Assembly (NCBI GenBank): GCA_020740775.1
Contig: JAHEWK010000002.1
Location: 4,836,001-4,900,000, forward strand
Source: Ilyonectria destructans
Taxonomy: Eukaryota; Ascomycota; Sordariomycetes; Hypocreales; Nectriaceae
Length of the DNA stretch: 64,000 bases
Direction: 5' to 3'
Of this stretch, positions 10,235 to 20,428 are shown piece after piece. A program made the translations under genes and the position numbers. The notes under the pieces were generated by a model. That model had not been told where the DNA came from, did no database searches, and worked only from the letters and a program-made list of their open reading frames with translations. Position 1 is the first letter of the stretch. The number at the start of each line of letters is the position of its first letter.

Positions 10235-12142
10235 TCAGTTTCCATACACATCCAACGAATGCTCGGCGAACCAGGCCATGCCGCCAGCACGCCAATCGTC
10301 CGTCTCAACAGTGCTACCGTCGACGTCAAAGACGACGCCCTTTCCTGAGCCCGAGGAGACTTCATAAACCGGCCACTGTGCCTTCTTGGAGAAGCGATGT
10401 CCCCCCTTGCCGTTGGGATCAAGACCAGTCACAAAGTTGATCCATGCAGTGGATATGATCTTGGAGAGGGCCTTGGCCTTTGCGGGATATGGTTCGGTGC
10501 CGCCGAATGGGTTGGTGGCATATCCATCTCCGTTGAGGTTGCGGAAGACAAAAGCAACCTGAAAGTTGTGGTTAGCATGGATCTTATCAAGGTACTAAAC
10601 AACATTCATACCTCCTGGAAATGCGTTGCGCCAACGAAGTCGGGAACGCCATTGACCGTCACATCAAAGCGATAGACGTAGCTCGGGACTCCGTGCTTCG
10701 CCCACGCAATGTTGGACCGACGTCTCTGATATTGCATAGAAAAGTCACCAAATAGAGCACCGGTGCGTCGGTACTGGAAGCCCAAAGACTGGGCATACGA
10801 GTCGTTTGCCTCGATGGTGTATGGCCAAGTCTTCAGTGACGGGATGCCCACGGTCTGATCATTGGGATACAACTCCATCAACTCATCGATGAGCTCATCC
10901 ATTGACTTTCCAGTATGAGTTTTGACATCTTCAGGAAGGCCTGCGGCAATAGCATCTCTCATTTCCTCGTCGGTGTTGACACCGCCTCCATTTGGCCCTC
11001 TGCCAGTGCCAAATGCAGAGCCTTCATCGGAATTGGCGCCGACAAGGAGAGGGATCTTGGGAAAGCGTCCTTTGGCGAGCTGATTGGTAGGATAGTCTGC
11101 AATAAAGTCCTTGTCCAAAACAGGCGGCCACGGGGAGACACCGCTGACATTGAGGGCGTAGTTGATCTCATCAAAGGGGGCAGTGCGGAGACAAGCTAGG
11201 GCCTCGCCAGAGCCTACCAAGGAAGCGCAGGATGTCACATTGCCTACCAAGGCATTGTATGTGGCCTCTTGATAACCTGTGGCGTTAAATCCTCCGGGGA
11301 ACCTCCCAATGGCGCCGCCGAAACCGGACTCGGCCATGGCACCGCGGAAGAGGCCATCGTCACGTCCTGAACTGGTTAGCACAGAACACGGAGTTAGATG
11401 CAAGATTCTTACCATTGTATGCGAATACCTGGGCCGATACACTCTCAGCACCAGAGCTTTCACCAAAGATGGTCACCTTCTTCGGGGAGCCGCCGAAGCT
11501 GCGAATGTTTTCGTTGACCCAGCGGAGAGCAAGTCGCTGGTCGCGGAATCCATTGTTGGTGATGCCAGCGTCCAAGGCTTCCTCGCCGCACAGGAATCCG
11601 AATGCAGACAGCCGGTAGTTGATGCTCACACCGATCATCGGTGTGCCCATCTCCACGCTTCGGTCGACGATGAAGGAAAGGTTATACCTGTGGTCGCCGG
11701 AGCCGCCCATGAATAGGCCACCTCCGTGGATCCAGACAGCAACAGGAAGACCAGTGGTGTCCTTGATACCAGCGGGGCGGACAACATTCAGATAGAGGCA
11801 GTCCTCAGACTGTTCGTATCCGATCTGGTCCGAGCCATAACCGTAGCAATGCGGCGGGTACTCGGTGGCTTGGTGAACACCCTTCCACTTCGAGTTTAAG
11901 CCCTCTGCCAGAGCAAATCGGACAGGTTTCTGCGAGAGTTAGTCTGAATATTCTTTAGATGTTTTTATGTATCCTACCTGAGCATAGGGCATGCCAAGGA
12001 AGAATTCTTGGTCATACTCGGCACTGTAGATACCAGAGTACGTGCCATTCTTGACCGACACTTTTGGCGCTGAGTGGCGAGATGCCGCCACTGAGCCGAC
12101 AAGGCCCAGGGCAAACAGGACAATCTTGGAGACTGACGCCAT
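10235..12142 (-). CDS. secreted type-B carboxylesterase/lipase
   Basis: Four exons on the minus strand (12142-11978, 11929-11413, 11366-10612, 10558-10235) give 586 residues with consistent phases. The start at 12142 (MASVSKIVLFALGLVGSVAA) begins a signal peptide; an in-frame ATG six codons earlier (12160) is possible. The esterase-B signature is present: EDCLYLNVVRPAG, an oxyanion-hole HGGG, FGESSGAES with nucleophile Ser213, SDEGSAFG supplying the acidic residue, and the catalytic His in GATHFQE. The length fits the family (about 550-590). It cleaves carboxylic esters outside the cell, substrate unknown. It is divergent from the Zn2Cys6 regulator starting at 13138, which may control it. Confidence 0.9.
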
Positions 12143-13137
12143 AGCTGTAGCTATCCACAAGGGTTACTGCTAGATCCAATTGTCCGAGTTGCAACGCTTC
12201 TTCGTACACCAAGACATCATATATACTTGTTAACGACTTGACTCTTCGCCATAATCGACGGCTTCTCGGTCGCATTCTCGGGGCTATTGGATGGCACAGG
12301 ACCTCGATCAATCCACAATAACCATTTGCCGTCTGCTTCGCCGGGCCTCGTGCTTGGAGAAAAAACGGTGTCGGATGCTCTTCAATCCCGAGTGTTTCCC
12401 CATATTCTCCGCAGGCAATGTAACCTCCGCCCCCGCTCACCCCATATCATCGGGCCTATTTGACGTCTCTAATGGGAAAACCGTCCCCGCGTCCAGGTTT
12501 GGACAGAATCAGGGCTATTTCCCGTGGCACGGATCCATTTACCCTCGGAGACTAGGCCTAGTGGGAACGGGGGGGTCCGTTCTTCCCCGCGCGAGGAGGA
12601 GCATGATCATGTATCCTCTTTGCAACACGTGCGTCTTGCATGATGCTGGCGGGTTGTGCTTGTATTGGGAATTATTGGAGCTGTAAATGGCATCTCTTAC
12701 CGCCAATCCAGGTCTATATGGAAGTGGGAGCCGATGTTGAACCGAGGCAAATGAGGCAAACGAGGGATGATCATTGTATGGTAGCGGAACAACTCATTTC
12801 TAATACGGCAGACTAATGCCCTGGTTTAAACTGGGCCACACTCGATGTCGGATCATTTGCCGTTTGTTATTCCCGGCAACCCTTGCAAGTGAAACCGGTT
12901 CATAGTTGACAGCTTCAATCACATAAATGAATGCTCAAGCGCGATATAGAAGACGGTGCGTAGTTTCGTGCGAGGCCAATAAACACACTGTCTCTTAACC
13001 CATGTCATTCTAGCTTGAAAACCCTTGTCACTTCTCCATCCTCCGTCACCCGCCATCGCGGAGCACAGGCCGGAATCAAGTTATCCACCTTATCTTTCCC
13101 CTCAAGCCCCTACGCGCATCTTAACCACTCGCCCGTT
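12143..13137. other. divergent promoter region between esterase and Zn2Cys6 regulator
   Basis: There are 995 bases without a gene. The region separates two divergently transcribed genes and so should hold both promoters. I see CGG/CCG triplets in number but no clean dyad. Confidence 0.5.
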
Positions 13138-14730
13138 ATGCCCGAAGACCTGGGCCACCTAGGCAGCGGAGTGCCTCGGAAGAGGCGCTTTGCTCCTAGG
13201 TCCAGGGTAGGCTGCGTTACCTGTCGACATCGGAGGAAGCGCTGCGTCGGAGCCGTGGGACAGGGTGAATGTGATGCCTGCCAACGGCTCAACCTCGAGT
13301 GTGTTTGGGATGCGCGAAAGCGACTGTCGGATACAGACTCCGCGAGATCTGTAACTCCGCCGTCGTCAGCTTTGCAAGCTCCAAGGAGGACGAGGTCAAG
13401 GGCTCGGCCAACGACAACTGCAGGCAATGACATACATATGTCCCCAGTTCCATCACCAACAGCACTAGGCCATCTCGAGTTTAACAACGAAGACCAGCGG
13501 ATCCTCATGTCCTACTACATCCATGCATTTGTTCCCAATATCTCGGTCGCCAGTATCCCGGCCAACTTCCTCACCTCCGTCTACGTCCCCATGGCCTTCC
13601 ACTGCGAAGCTGTGAGGGATGGTCTTCTTGCCTGCGCTTCGGCCCACCTATCTCAGGCTGCTTCTGATGAAACCCGTCAGACCCGTCTCCTGGAGCTCTC
13701 TTCGAGATACCAGATGAAATGTCACAAGTTCCTGCAGGACAGGCTCTCACCGTTGGGGCACCTACAACACGATATACTCGAATCCATAGCCATCATCATG
13801 ATGCTGGTGGGACTCGAGGTGCAAAATGGTGCCCGAACCTCGACCTGGATAGATCAACTGAACTGTGTTCGCAACATTGTTCGACAGCGCGGCGGGAGGG
13901 CCGCATTCCGCCGCAGTTCCTGGGAAGCAGACTGTCTCTATCAGCATTTTCTCTACCACGACGTGATGAGTCTCGTAATGGCAGGAGTTTCGGGAAAAGA
14001 GACAGAGTACGATGACGATTTCGAGGAGGCTGTCATTTCTCCTTCACCTAGTCTCCCTATAGAGACAAAAATGCCCTGGGAAAAGTTTCTTTCCGGGGAT
14101 GATGCTCAGACATCGTATCCCGAGACAGAATTTCCCGTTTCCCACGACGTCTTTGACTCGGTCCATCCATTACTTGGCGTATCCACGAATCTGTTTCTCG
14201 TCTTTCAGAAAATCAGGCACGTCCCGCACATGGATCTAACAGCTGAACCTAATATGTTATTTCTGGACCTCGAACATAAATTATCCTCGATGCAATTTTG
14301 CCCAAACACAATTCTCGAGGAAGACTCTCTTCCTAACACAAGCAATCACCTCGACCTTCTTATCCTCGCTGAAACCATCCGCCTCGTGGCACTCATGATT
14401 CTTTATCGACGCTCGGCAGCACATGCCCATCATTTACCGGTACTCGCTCGGCGCCTTCTCGACCTCGCTGACAAGATACCTTCTGGAAGCCTTGTTGAAG
14501 TTGGACTGACATGTCCACTGTTCCTTGCCGGGACCCAACTGAGCTCCGAGGCTGATATTTTCCAGTGCGCCACGAGGCTACTCAGAATACGTAAGAGGGT
14601 CAAGGTCATGAATATTCTGTCGGCTGAAAAGGTGCTAGAGGAGGTCTGGCGAGAGAGGTTAAATGGCGGCATTCTCTGGGATTGGGAACACGTGCTTAGG
14701 AAGCGGCAATGGGTAATCAATTTAGCTTAA
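13138..14730 (+). CDS. Zn2Cys6 transcription factor
   Basis: Single exon of 530 residues from the ATG at 13138; the frame is open further upstream but lacks an ATG. The DNA-binding domain at residues about 22-54 is GCVTCRHRRKRC, then CDACQRLNLEC, with C-x2-C-x6-C-x8-C-x2-C-x6-C spacing preceded by a basic stretch (RKRRFAPRSR). A Ser/Pro/Thr linker follows, then a helical regulatory region with the Fungal_trans_2-like segments EDQRILMSYYIHAFVPN and DILESIAIIMMLVGLEVQNG. It is probably a nuclear activator. The adjacent divergent carboxylesterase is the obvious candidate target (inference from position). Confidence 0.85.
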   Translation: MPEDLGHLGSGVPRKRRFAPRSRVGCVTCRHRRKRCVGAVGQGECDACQRLNLECVWDARKRLSDTDSARSVTPPSSALQAPRRTRSRARPTTTAGNDIHMSPVPSPTALGHLEFNNEDQRILMSYYIHAFVPNISVASIPANFLTSVYVPMAFHCEAVRDGLLACASAHLSQAASDETRQTRLLELSSRYQMKCHKFLQDRLSPLGHLQHDILESIAIIMMLVGLEVQNGARTSTWIDQLNCVRNIVRQRGGRAAFRRSSWEADCLYQHFLYHDVMSLVMAGVSGKETEYDDDFEEAVISPSPSLPIETKMPWEKFLSGDDAQTSYPETEFPVSHDVFDSVHPLLGVSTNLFLVFQKIRHVPHMDLTAEPNMLFLDLEHKLSSMQFCPNTILEEDSLPNTSNHLDLLILAETIRLVALMILYRRSAAHAHHLPVLARRLLDLADKIPSGSLVEVGLTCPLFLAGTQLSSEADIFQCATRLLRIRKRVKVMNILSAEKVLEEVWRERLNGGILWDWEHVLRKRQWVINLA

Positions 14731-15002
14731 GCGCAGTTGGCTGTGCTATCGTAAATGGTACTGCCACGTGTCACTCACTATTTGCAGAAGCGTGGACGCC
14801 TAGGAGGCCCAACCAATATACGGTGTTTCTTAGTAGCATTTCTATAGGAGGCACCCGAGAAGCTCCGTTTCAGCTCCCGATCGCGAGAGCCTTAATCGCA
14901 CACGGCTTGCTCTAAAATGCGAGGCTGATGATGTATTCTACATTGTAGAGTGGCTGTCATCTATGAAACCAAATATGCCGCCGATGCCGTGACCCGGGTC
15001 GA

Positions 15003-15437
15003 GTGTGTGGTGACAAGCAACTGTTTTGGGAGTGTCAGGAGCAAGAGGCGCCCGAATCCTTCCCAGATAGTATTCCTCAGGCCATGAAGAACTCTATGGG
15101 GAAATATCTCGAACCTGCCAAGTACGGAGAAATGAAGCGGGCGATGAAACTTGGTCCTAAGCTCAAGTGGAACACGTTCCGCTAAAGGGTAAGCTTGACT
15201 ATACCCATGAACTATGGTACGAAATAGTCATGCGCTACACGTCCTGTGCTATAACAAACGATTCGGATAAACTCGTTACTATCAGCGGACTTGGCGGCAA
15301 GTATCAACAATCCTGGATGACGAATACTTCGAAACTGGTCGTATTGTAGCGGCTAAGGAATGTCGCCTATTAAGCGTCGATTGCCAAATAGTCTCAAAAC
15401 GCGTCACTGGCATGACAATTGCCTCAGCAAATACTGT
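15003..15437 (+). pseudogene. decayed HET-domain gene (C-terminal remnant, at least two frameshifts)
   Basis: The first segment reads GDKQLFWECQEQEAPESFPD, matching the part of HET proteins just after the HET domain. After a one-base shift near 15180 it continues PLKGKLDYTHELWYEIVMRY and DKLVTISGLGGK, the family's W..IV..YS...DKL.A.SG block. A second shift near 15310 gives ILDDEYFETGRIVAAKECRL up to a TAA near 15437. No HET-domain core is seen upstream. It lies immediately downstream of the NLR-like gene, which runs on the other strand. Confidence 0.6.
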
Positions 15438-15808
15438 ACGATATTAAACCCCATGAACACCATGCAAATAGTTATGTGCCCTCTATACAGTCAATATCTC
15501 GACCCAGCGATTTCCCAAGTTCAGCAATCGCTTCCATCTCCCTCTCCATCTATCAGACGAAGGATGGATTGGATAAGACAGCTTGGATGACGATGGAATT
15601 GCTTGATTTCTCTATCTATTGAAGGGCTAGGGATCGGTCTTATAGATGAGGATGAGGTCGGCCTCCGGGGGCCTCCGGGACCGAGGTCCGGAGGTCTGAG
15701 GCCGGAAGACCTACCTGCCGGAGCCCTGAGACTTGGTCCAGACCGGATTCCTAGCAGCCGGTCTGGAAGCCGTTCCAGATATCGTAAGATCGTCAGTTAT
15801 GTGATAAG
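15438..15808. other. intergenic 3' region with GC-rich hairpin
   Basis: The region lies between the HET relic and the 3' end of the NLR-like gene. A 7-bp inverted repeat CCTCCGG / CCGGAGG with a 9-base loop is at 15672-15694, within a G+C-rich patch (15655-15760). It could affect 3'-end formation of the minus-strand gene, but nothing proves that. Confidence 0.4.
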
Positions 15809-18800
15809 TCAGATTCCAACAGTCCCTATCAGGCTGTCTGACACCATCTCCTTTCGACCCCGCCCAACGGCCAGGTGGTCCAGTTCATCAGGTTGACTGA
15901 GGTATGCAGAGAGAGCGTCTAACCAGGTTTCTTGGGTCGATGCTCCCTCTTGTATCATGGTCACATACCCCAGCAGCTCGGCCGCTTCCTTCACTTGTCC
16001 ATTGGCTTGATATGCTGCTGCAAGTTCTTCCTGTGATGTCAATCGAGCAGGGTGGTCTTCCGCTAATTCACTTTCGCGTATCCTAACCACATGCTCTAAC
16101 AGCTTGATTGCTTTCGTCACCTGTCCATTTGATTGGTATGCTCCTGCGAGTTTTTGTTGTGATACCAATCGAGAATGGTGGTCCTCCACTAATACCTTCT
16201 CACGTATCCTAACCACGTGCTGGAGCAGCTCAATTGCTTCCTTCACCTGTCCACTGGCTTGGTAGGCTCCTGCGAGCTCTTGCTGTGATGCCAGTCGGGA
16301 AGAGTGATCTTCCGCCAATACCTTCTCGCGCATCCTAGCCACGTGCTCCAGTAGCTCGACTGCTTTATTCATCTGTCCATTGGCTTGGTATGCTCCTGCG
16401 AGTTCGTGCTGTGATGCCAGTCGAAAAGGGTGGTCCTCCACTAGTGTCTTCGTATATATCCCAACCACATGCTCCAGTAGCTCAATTGCCTCCTTTACCT
16501 GTCCATAAGCCCGATATGTGAGTGCAAGGGCATGCTGTGATGCCAACCGATCTGGATGGCCCTCTACTAATACCCTCTTGCGTATCCCAACGACATTCTC
16601 CATTAGCTCAACTGCCGCCTTTATCTGTCCATCAGCTTGATATGCTCCAGCAAGGGTATGTTGTGATGTCAGTCGGTCTGAATGATCCTCCGGTAGTATC
16701 TCCGTGTATATCTTGACCACATATTCTTGCAGCGAAATTGCATCCTTCACCCGTCTATCGGCCCGATATGCTCGTGCAAGGGAGTGTTGTGAGTTCAGTC
16801 GAGAAAGGTCGGTCTCCACCAGTGTCTTTTTTTGTATCCCAACCACATGCTCTAGCAGGTTAATCGCCTCTTGAGTACGTCCGTCTACAAGTAAACATCG
16901 ACCAACCCATAACTCCAACTCACAAACACCGTTATCAACTCCTTTCCTTATTTCAATAGCTCTGAGTGCGTGCGGTAAATATTGTTGCCACGACTCACGA
17001 TTCTCCCATTGATCAGTCGGGAAAACTTCTGTAAGATGTGCTAGCACATCCCGTTGGATTCTGTCAGCAGTCCCTTGATCTTCACTCTGTATCCGCGTTG
17101 CTAGATGGACGAGACTATGCATATCGAACAGTTGGTCGTCTCCTCGCCGAGTCAAGAAACCGTATCCAAGTAGCATACCGATAGCTTGTGTCATCTGCTG
17201 CTCCGTCTCCGGCTTTGGGAAAAGAGACCGGGGAATCGCCTTTGGCTCAATAAATGCCACGAATGAGAGCAGATTGGCCGCAAGAGAATCCGTCCTGCGG
17301 ATCTGCTCGAAGGATATGGTCCACGTAGTAGCTACAGCACCTTGGGAGCTGTGATAGTGGGTTCCATCACGAAAGCGGCGTCTCAACAACTCAATCATAT
17401 CTTGGTCTGTGAGCCGTAGCAATCGCATATACTCTTCGACGGATGCTTGGTTCATGTTCATGTAGGCCGCCGCCTGTGCAATGGCCAAAGGAAAGTAGGT
17501 GAGCTTTTCCAGAAGATCTGCCACTACCCCGTTGTTTTGTAGCTGATCTTTTTGCAATAAAGATTTCTCCAGGAAACTTGTTGCCTCTTGCCGACTCATT
17601 TCCGACAGTCTCACTACCTTGTTTGTTGTGGCCGCAACGGCCACCTCCTGAATTCGCGTTGTGAATAGAATTCGTCCATTATCACTCTGCGGAAGAGAGT
17701 CGAGAATTCCATTAGGTCTCTGCGCTAACCCATCGAGAATTTCTATGTCGTCTGCGTTGTCAACGATGAGCAACCAGCTGCCCAAATCCTGCGAGCTGAG
17801 ATGCTGTCGTACCAACTCCTTAGCATCTTCCTCCTCGTCAGTGCACTGGATGTTGAGCTTCTTGACAAGTTCGGTGCACGCCTGCTCAAAACTGGCCATA
17901 CTGAAAGCCGGTATCCAAAAGACGGAATGCTCTGGATGATGACGCTTCACCCAATGCGCCAGGTGTAGGGCTACCTGGGTCTTACCCATGCCACCCAACC
18001 CGACGAGCGCCACTCGTCGGGCGCTGGTCTGCGCAAAGAGCATATCTTTCAAGGTGTCGAGAACCCCTGTACGTCTCACAAAGTCCATATTTTCAGGAAA
18101 TGGAATATAGTGGACAGGGCGGCCTTTTGTCATATTAGCTACACAGCTATTCACGGATTTTCTTTTCTTATACTGACGCTTTATGCTACTGGATTCTCCC
18201 TCCTCTACACCTGGAAGGAAGGAGGATACCCAATGGCTTAAGAAAGCCTTCATGCACGCTGCAGCCGTAGCGGCAGCGTACCTCTGCCATACTTTGCTTT
18301 TATGGCTATCGGAGTAGTCGCACGCGCTCTTGATCACCACACACGGAAAGCTATCCCAAACGCCTGTGCCCTCCATTTCGAAAGCGATGACCCCTTCTGC
18401 TTTTGCGATGGCGTCGCGATCTTCACCAGATTTCATCACCGAATCTCCAGACGCAATGAGACCAAAATGAACAGCAGGTTGGGGGCTTCCTTGAGTGATG
18501 TTGAGACGAGTTCGTGGAACTAGTTTGCCGTCGCATCCAAGCTGTTCACACGATTGCTGATCCTCCATGTGGCGATAGGTTGCTTTGAAAAGCTTGTCAT
18601 TAACTGAGCCTGGATATTCGGATTGGAGGAGTGGTTCTTTTCGAAGGATATCTAAGTAACTGGTCATCTTGCTGACCAGCAACCTCCGATACCGAATTTC
18701 TTTCAGTTTCGCGAGCAACCCTCGTATCTCGAGATTTGGCCTTCCTAGTGTGTCCTGAAGCGTGTCCTTCCGCACAAAATGGTCTGGAAGTCGTCGTCCA

Positions 18801-19201
18801 AGGTCGTATTGGATCACACCGTCACTAATGATGACGTCGCCTAACACAATCTCCTCTCCATCACGGCCGAAGGGAACGACACCACAAACGCCTACTACAA
18901 GAGCAAGCTTGATGTTTGGGAAACTCGCCTGACAGTTTGCGGCTACTGCTGCAGCGTTGGCTTTTCCCATCCCCGGCATATGAGCAAGGACAACATTATG
19001 GCGGCCGATTGCTCCGGTAGAGTATGCATTAGGATCACCCATGACCTTGCCAAAGGGTGGACCATTATCGTCATGGTCGTCCCAGTGAACGTCGAAGAGA
19101 GCGTCGACGGCGTCGGCTTCGAGGGGGAGGGCGCAGATGGTGGCGATCTCAAAGCCGCGACGCGTGGTCGGTCGGAGTGGGAGTCCATGAGGTGTCGCCA
19201 T
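15809..19201 (-). CDS. NLR-like STAND protein: PNP/UDP phosphorylase - NB-ARC - TPR
   Basis: Single exon, 1130 residues from the ATG at 19201 (codons upstream lack an ATG). Residues about 15-340 form a nucleoside-phosphorylase-like domain (FEIATICALPLEADAVDALF, LALVVGVCGVVPFG, AFEMEGTGVWDSFPCVVIKS). Residues about 385-640 are an NB-ARC NTPase: Walker A GLGGMGKT at 401-408, Walker B WLLIVDNADD, RILFTTR sensor, and a winged-helix part. From about 779 come seven 42-residue kinesin-light-chain-type TPR units plus a partial one. This is the classic fungal NLR layout used in non-self or xenobiotic recognition; the trigger is unknown. The TPR units are very alike at DNA level, suggesting recent homogenisation or expansion. 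Confidence 0.92.
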   Translation of the reverse strand: MATPHGLPLRPTTRRGFEIATICALPLEADAVDALFDVHWDDHDDNGPPFGKVMGDPNAYSTGAIGRHNVVLAHMPGMGKANAAAVAANCQASFPNIKLALVVGVCGVVPFGRDGEEIVLGDVIISDGVIQYDLGRRLPDHFVRKDTLQDTLGRPNLEIRGLLAKLKEIRYRRLLVSKMTSYLDILRKEPLLQSEYPGSVNDKLFKATYRHMEDQQSCEQLGCDGKLVPRTRLNITQGSPQPAVHFGLIASGDSVMKSGEDRDAIAKAEGVIAFEMEGTGVWDSFPCVVIKSACDYSDSHKSKVWQRYAAATAAACMKAFLSHWVSSFLPGVEEGESSSIKRQYKKRKSVNSCVANMTKGRPVHYIPFPENMDFVRRTGVLDTLKDMLFAQTSARRVALVGLGGMGKTQVALHLAHWVKRHHPEHSVFWIPAFSMASFEQACTELVKKLNIQCTDEEEDAKELVRQHLSSQDLGSWLLIVDNADDIEILDGLAQRPNGILDSLPQSDNGRILFTTRIQEVAVAATTNKVVRLSEMSRQEATSFLEKSLLQKDQLQNNGVVADLLEKLTYFPLAIAQAAAYMNMNQASVEEYMRLLRLTDQDMIELLRRRFRDGTHYHSSQGAVATTWTISFEQIRRTDSLAANLLSFVAFIEPKAIPRSLFPKPETEQQMTQAIGMLLGYGFLTRRGDDQLFDMHSLVHLATRIQSEDQGTADRIQRDVLAHLTEVFPTDQWENRESWQQYLPHALRAIEIRKGVDNGVCELELWVGRCLLVDGRTQEAINLLEHVVGIQKKTLVETDLSRLNSQHSLARAYRADRRVKDAISLQEYVVKIYTEILPEDHSDRLTSQHTLAGAYQADGQIKAAVELMENVVGIRKRVLVEGHPDRLASQHALALTYRAYGQVKEAIELLEHVVGIYTKTLVEDHPFRLASQHELAGAYQANGQMNKAVELLEHVARMREKVLAEDHSSRLASQQELAGAYQASGQVKEAIELLQHVVRIREKVLVEDHHSRLVSQQKLAGAYQSNGQVTKAIKLLEHVVRIRESELAEDHPARLTSQEELAAAYQANGQVKEAAELLGYVTMIQEGASTQETWLDALSAYLSQPDELDHLAVGRGRKEMVSDSLIGTVGI
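15985..16867 (-). repeat. seven tandem 126-bp units encoding TPRs
   Basis: On the coding (minus) strand each 126-bp unit encodes 42 residues of the form A-x-ELLEHVVxIREK-x-L-x-EDHxxRLxSQxELAGAYQAxGQVKE. The units sit head to tail from 16867 down to about 15985, and a shortened eighth follows. The differences cluster at the same few positions (start of helix A and the HP/HS/HH triplet). This pattern resembles NLR repeats that evolve by unequal exchange under positive selection. Confidence 0.85.
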
Positions 19202-20428
19202 TGCAAACCTAAATAAAGACCTTTTAGGATCGCCGACGACTATACGAGCGAGCGGAGACGAGTTTACGTATCGTATCCCGTCCTGTCGATAAAATGTTGA
19301 CTGAACTAGCAAGTAATAGTGCAAACAGGCTAGTCAAGAAGAAACGAATATCCCCTTCGATGGATTCCAGCAGCCCGAACCGAGGGATCTTGCTAGCGAA
19401 GTCGGTCGAGTAGGGGAGGTCGTAGTCTTGATGGAGTCGTCCACGTTAATCGATCGTGCTCGCGCGGATTGAGGTCTCCGGAATGGACTAGTCTAGCAAA
19501 TTTGGCACCATTTTCCTGATACAAGAGTGCTCGCAACGACGTGTGAAAGCTGAGTCAAGCAACGAATATCCGTGGGTGGAGGAGTTACATGGGCATGAGG
19601 CTGCCTGTTCTTCTCCGCATGCGGTATAAATTCGTCATAATCCAAAACTGGACGGTGGCTGTTGCAGGCTTACAATGCCTAAGGCATGAATACATGAAGA
19701 AGGGCTCAAGTTTCCGGCCAGGATTGGTGGCTTTCTGCAGCCCTGCTTGGCATGTTGTCAGAGTTGATGCAAGCTTTTGCGGGAGGATGTGGTGGCGGAA
19801 ATGGCGAGCTGAATTTGTAGATAGAAGTAAGAGTGAGTCTATTATATAGAATTAAAGAAAAAAGTCCCTAAAGAGTAATATAGTAAAAGCAGAAAGCGTG
19901 AGGCCGTCCAGCGACTGCGTCATTTTGCCGACGCCGCTTGCTGACCGTGATCCTCTGCAAACATGTCCATCACTACGAATGTACAGACATTTCGCGAGCC
20001 GGAAGGGAGATATCCCACCACATGGGACCCTTCGTTATAACCTACCGAAATGTTTCGCCGTCTAATAGAGTTTTCGAATCAGTTTTCAAAGGACAAAGGT
20101 CCAACGGACACTATCATCGTGTTAAAACAGTGCTTTTCCGAGACGGACTGATTGTCCAGGGTAAATCATGAGCCTGTGAGCGTATGTCGATGACTCAGCA
20201 CTGTATAACTTTATGCGGCTATTAGGCGTGCCGCACAATTAATTATCACATTTGCCGGAAGCTTGCCGGGAATTGCCCGTCTTGATATCCGGCTTATCAA
20301 GGCATCACCAAGAAGTGACGATATCAATGAGCCGTAAAGGCATCTTTTATCCCTCCTACTATGTATCTGGCCGGCAGCCTGTCTGTGCTCGAACGTGGCA
20401 AATACAGCAATCGTCCAATTGCCCCGTT
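19202..20428. other. intergenic/promoter region of NLR-like gene and of the 20.4-kb regulator
   Basis: No gene is recognised in 1.2 kb. It is the divergent promoter of the NLR-like gene and the Zn2Cys6 regulator. TTGCCGG occurs twice close together (20252-20258 and 20263-20269), upstream of the regulator's ATG. Confidence 0.5.
20252..20269 (+). promoter_or_regulatory. paired TTGCCGG elements upstream of Zn2Cys6 regulator
   Basis: Two direct copies of TTGCCGG spaced by 11 bases start-to-start, about 170 bases before the preferred ATG. The same half-site (as TTGCCGG or CCGGCAA) recurs in the promoters at 23.9-24.0, 27.1 and 31.2-31.5 kb. Possible autoregulation by the Zn2Cys6 protein is inference. 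Confidence 0.35.
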
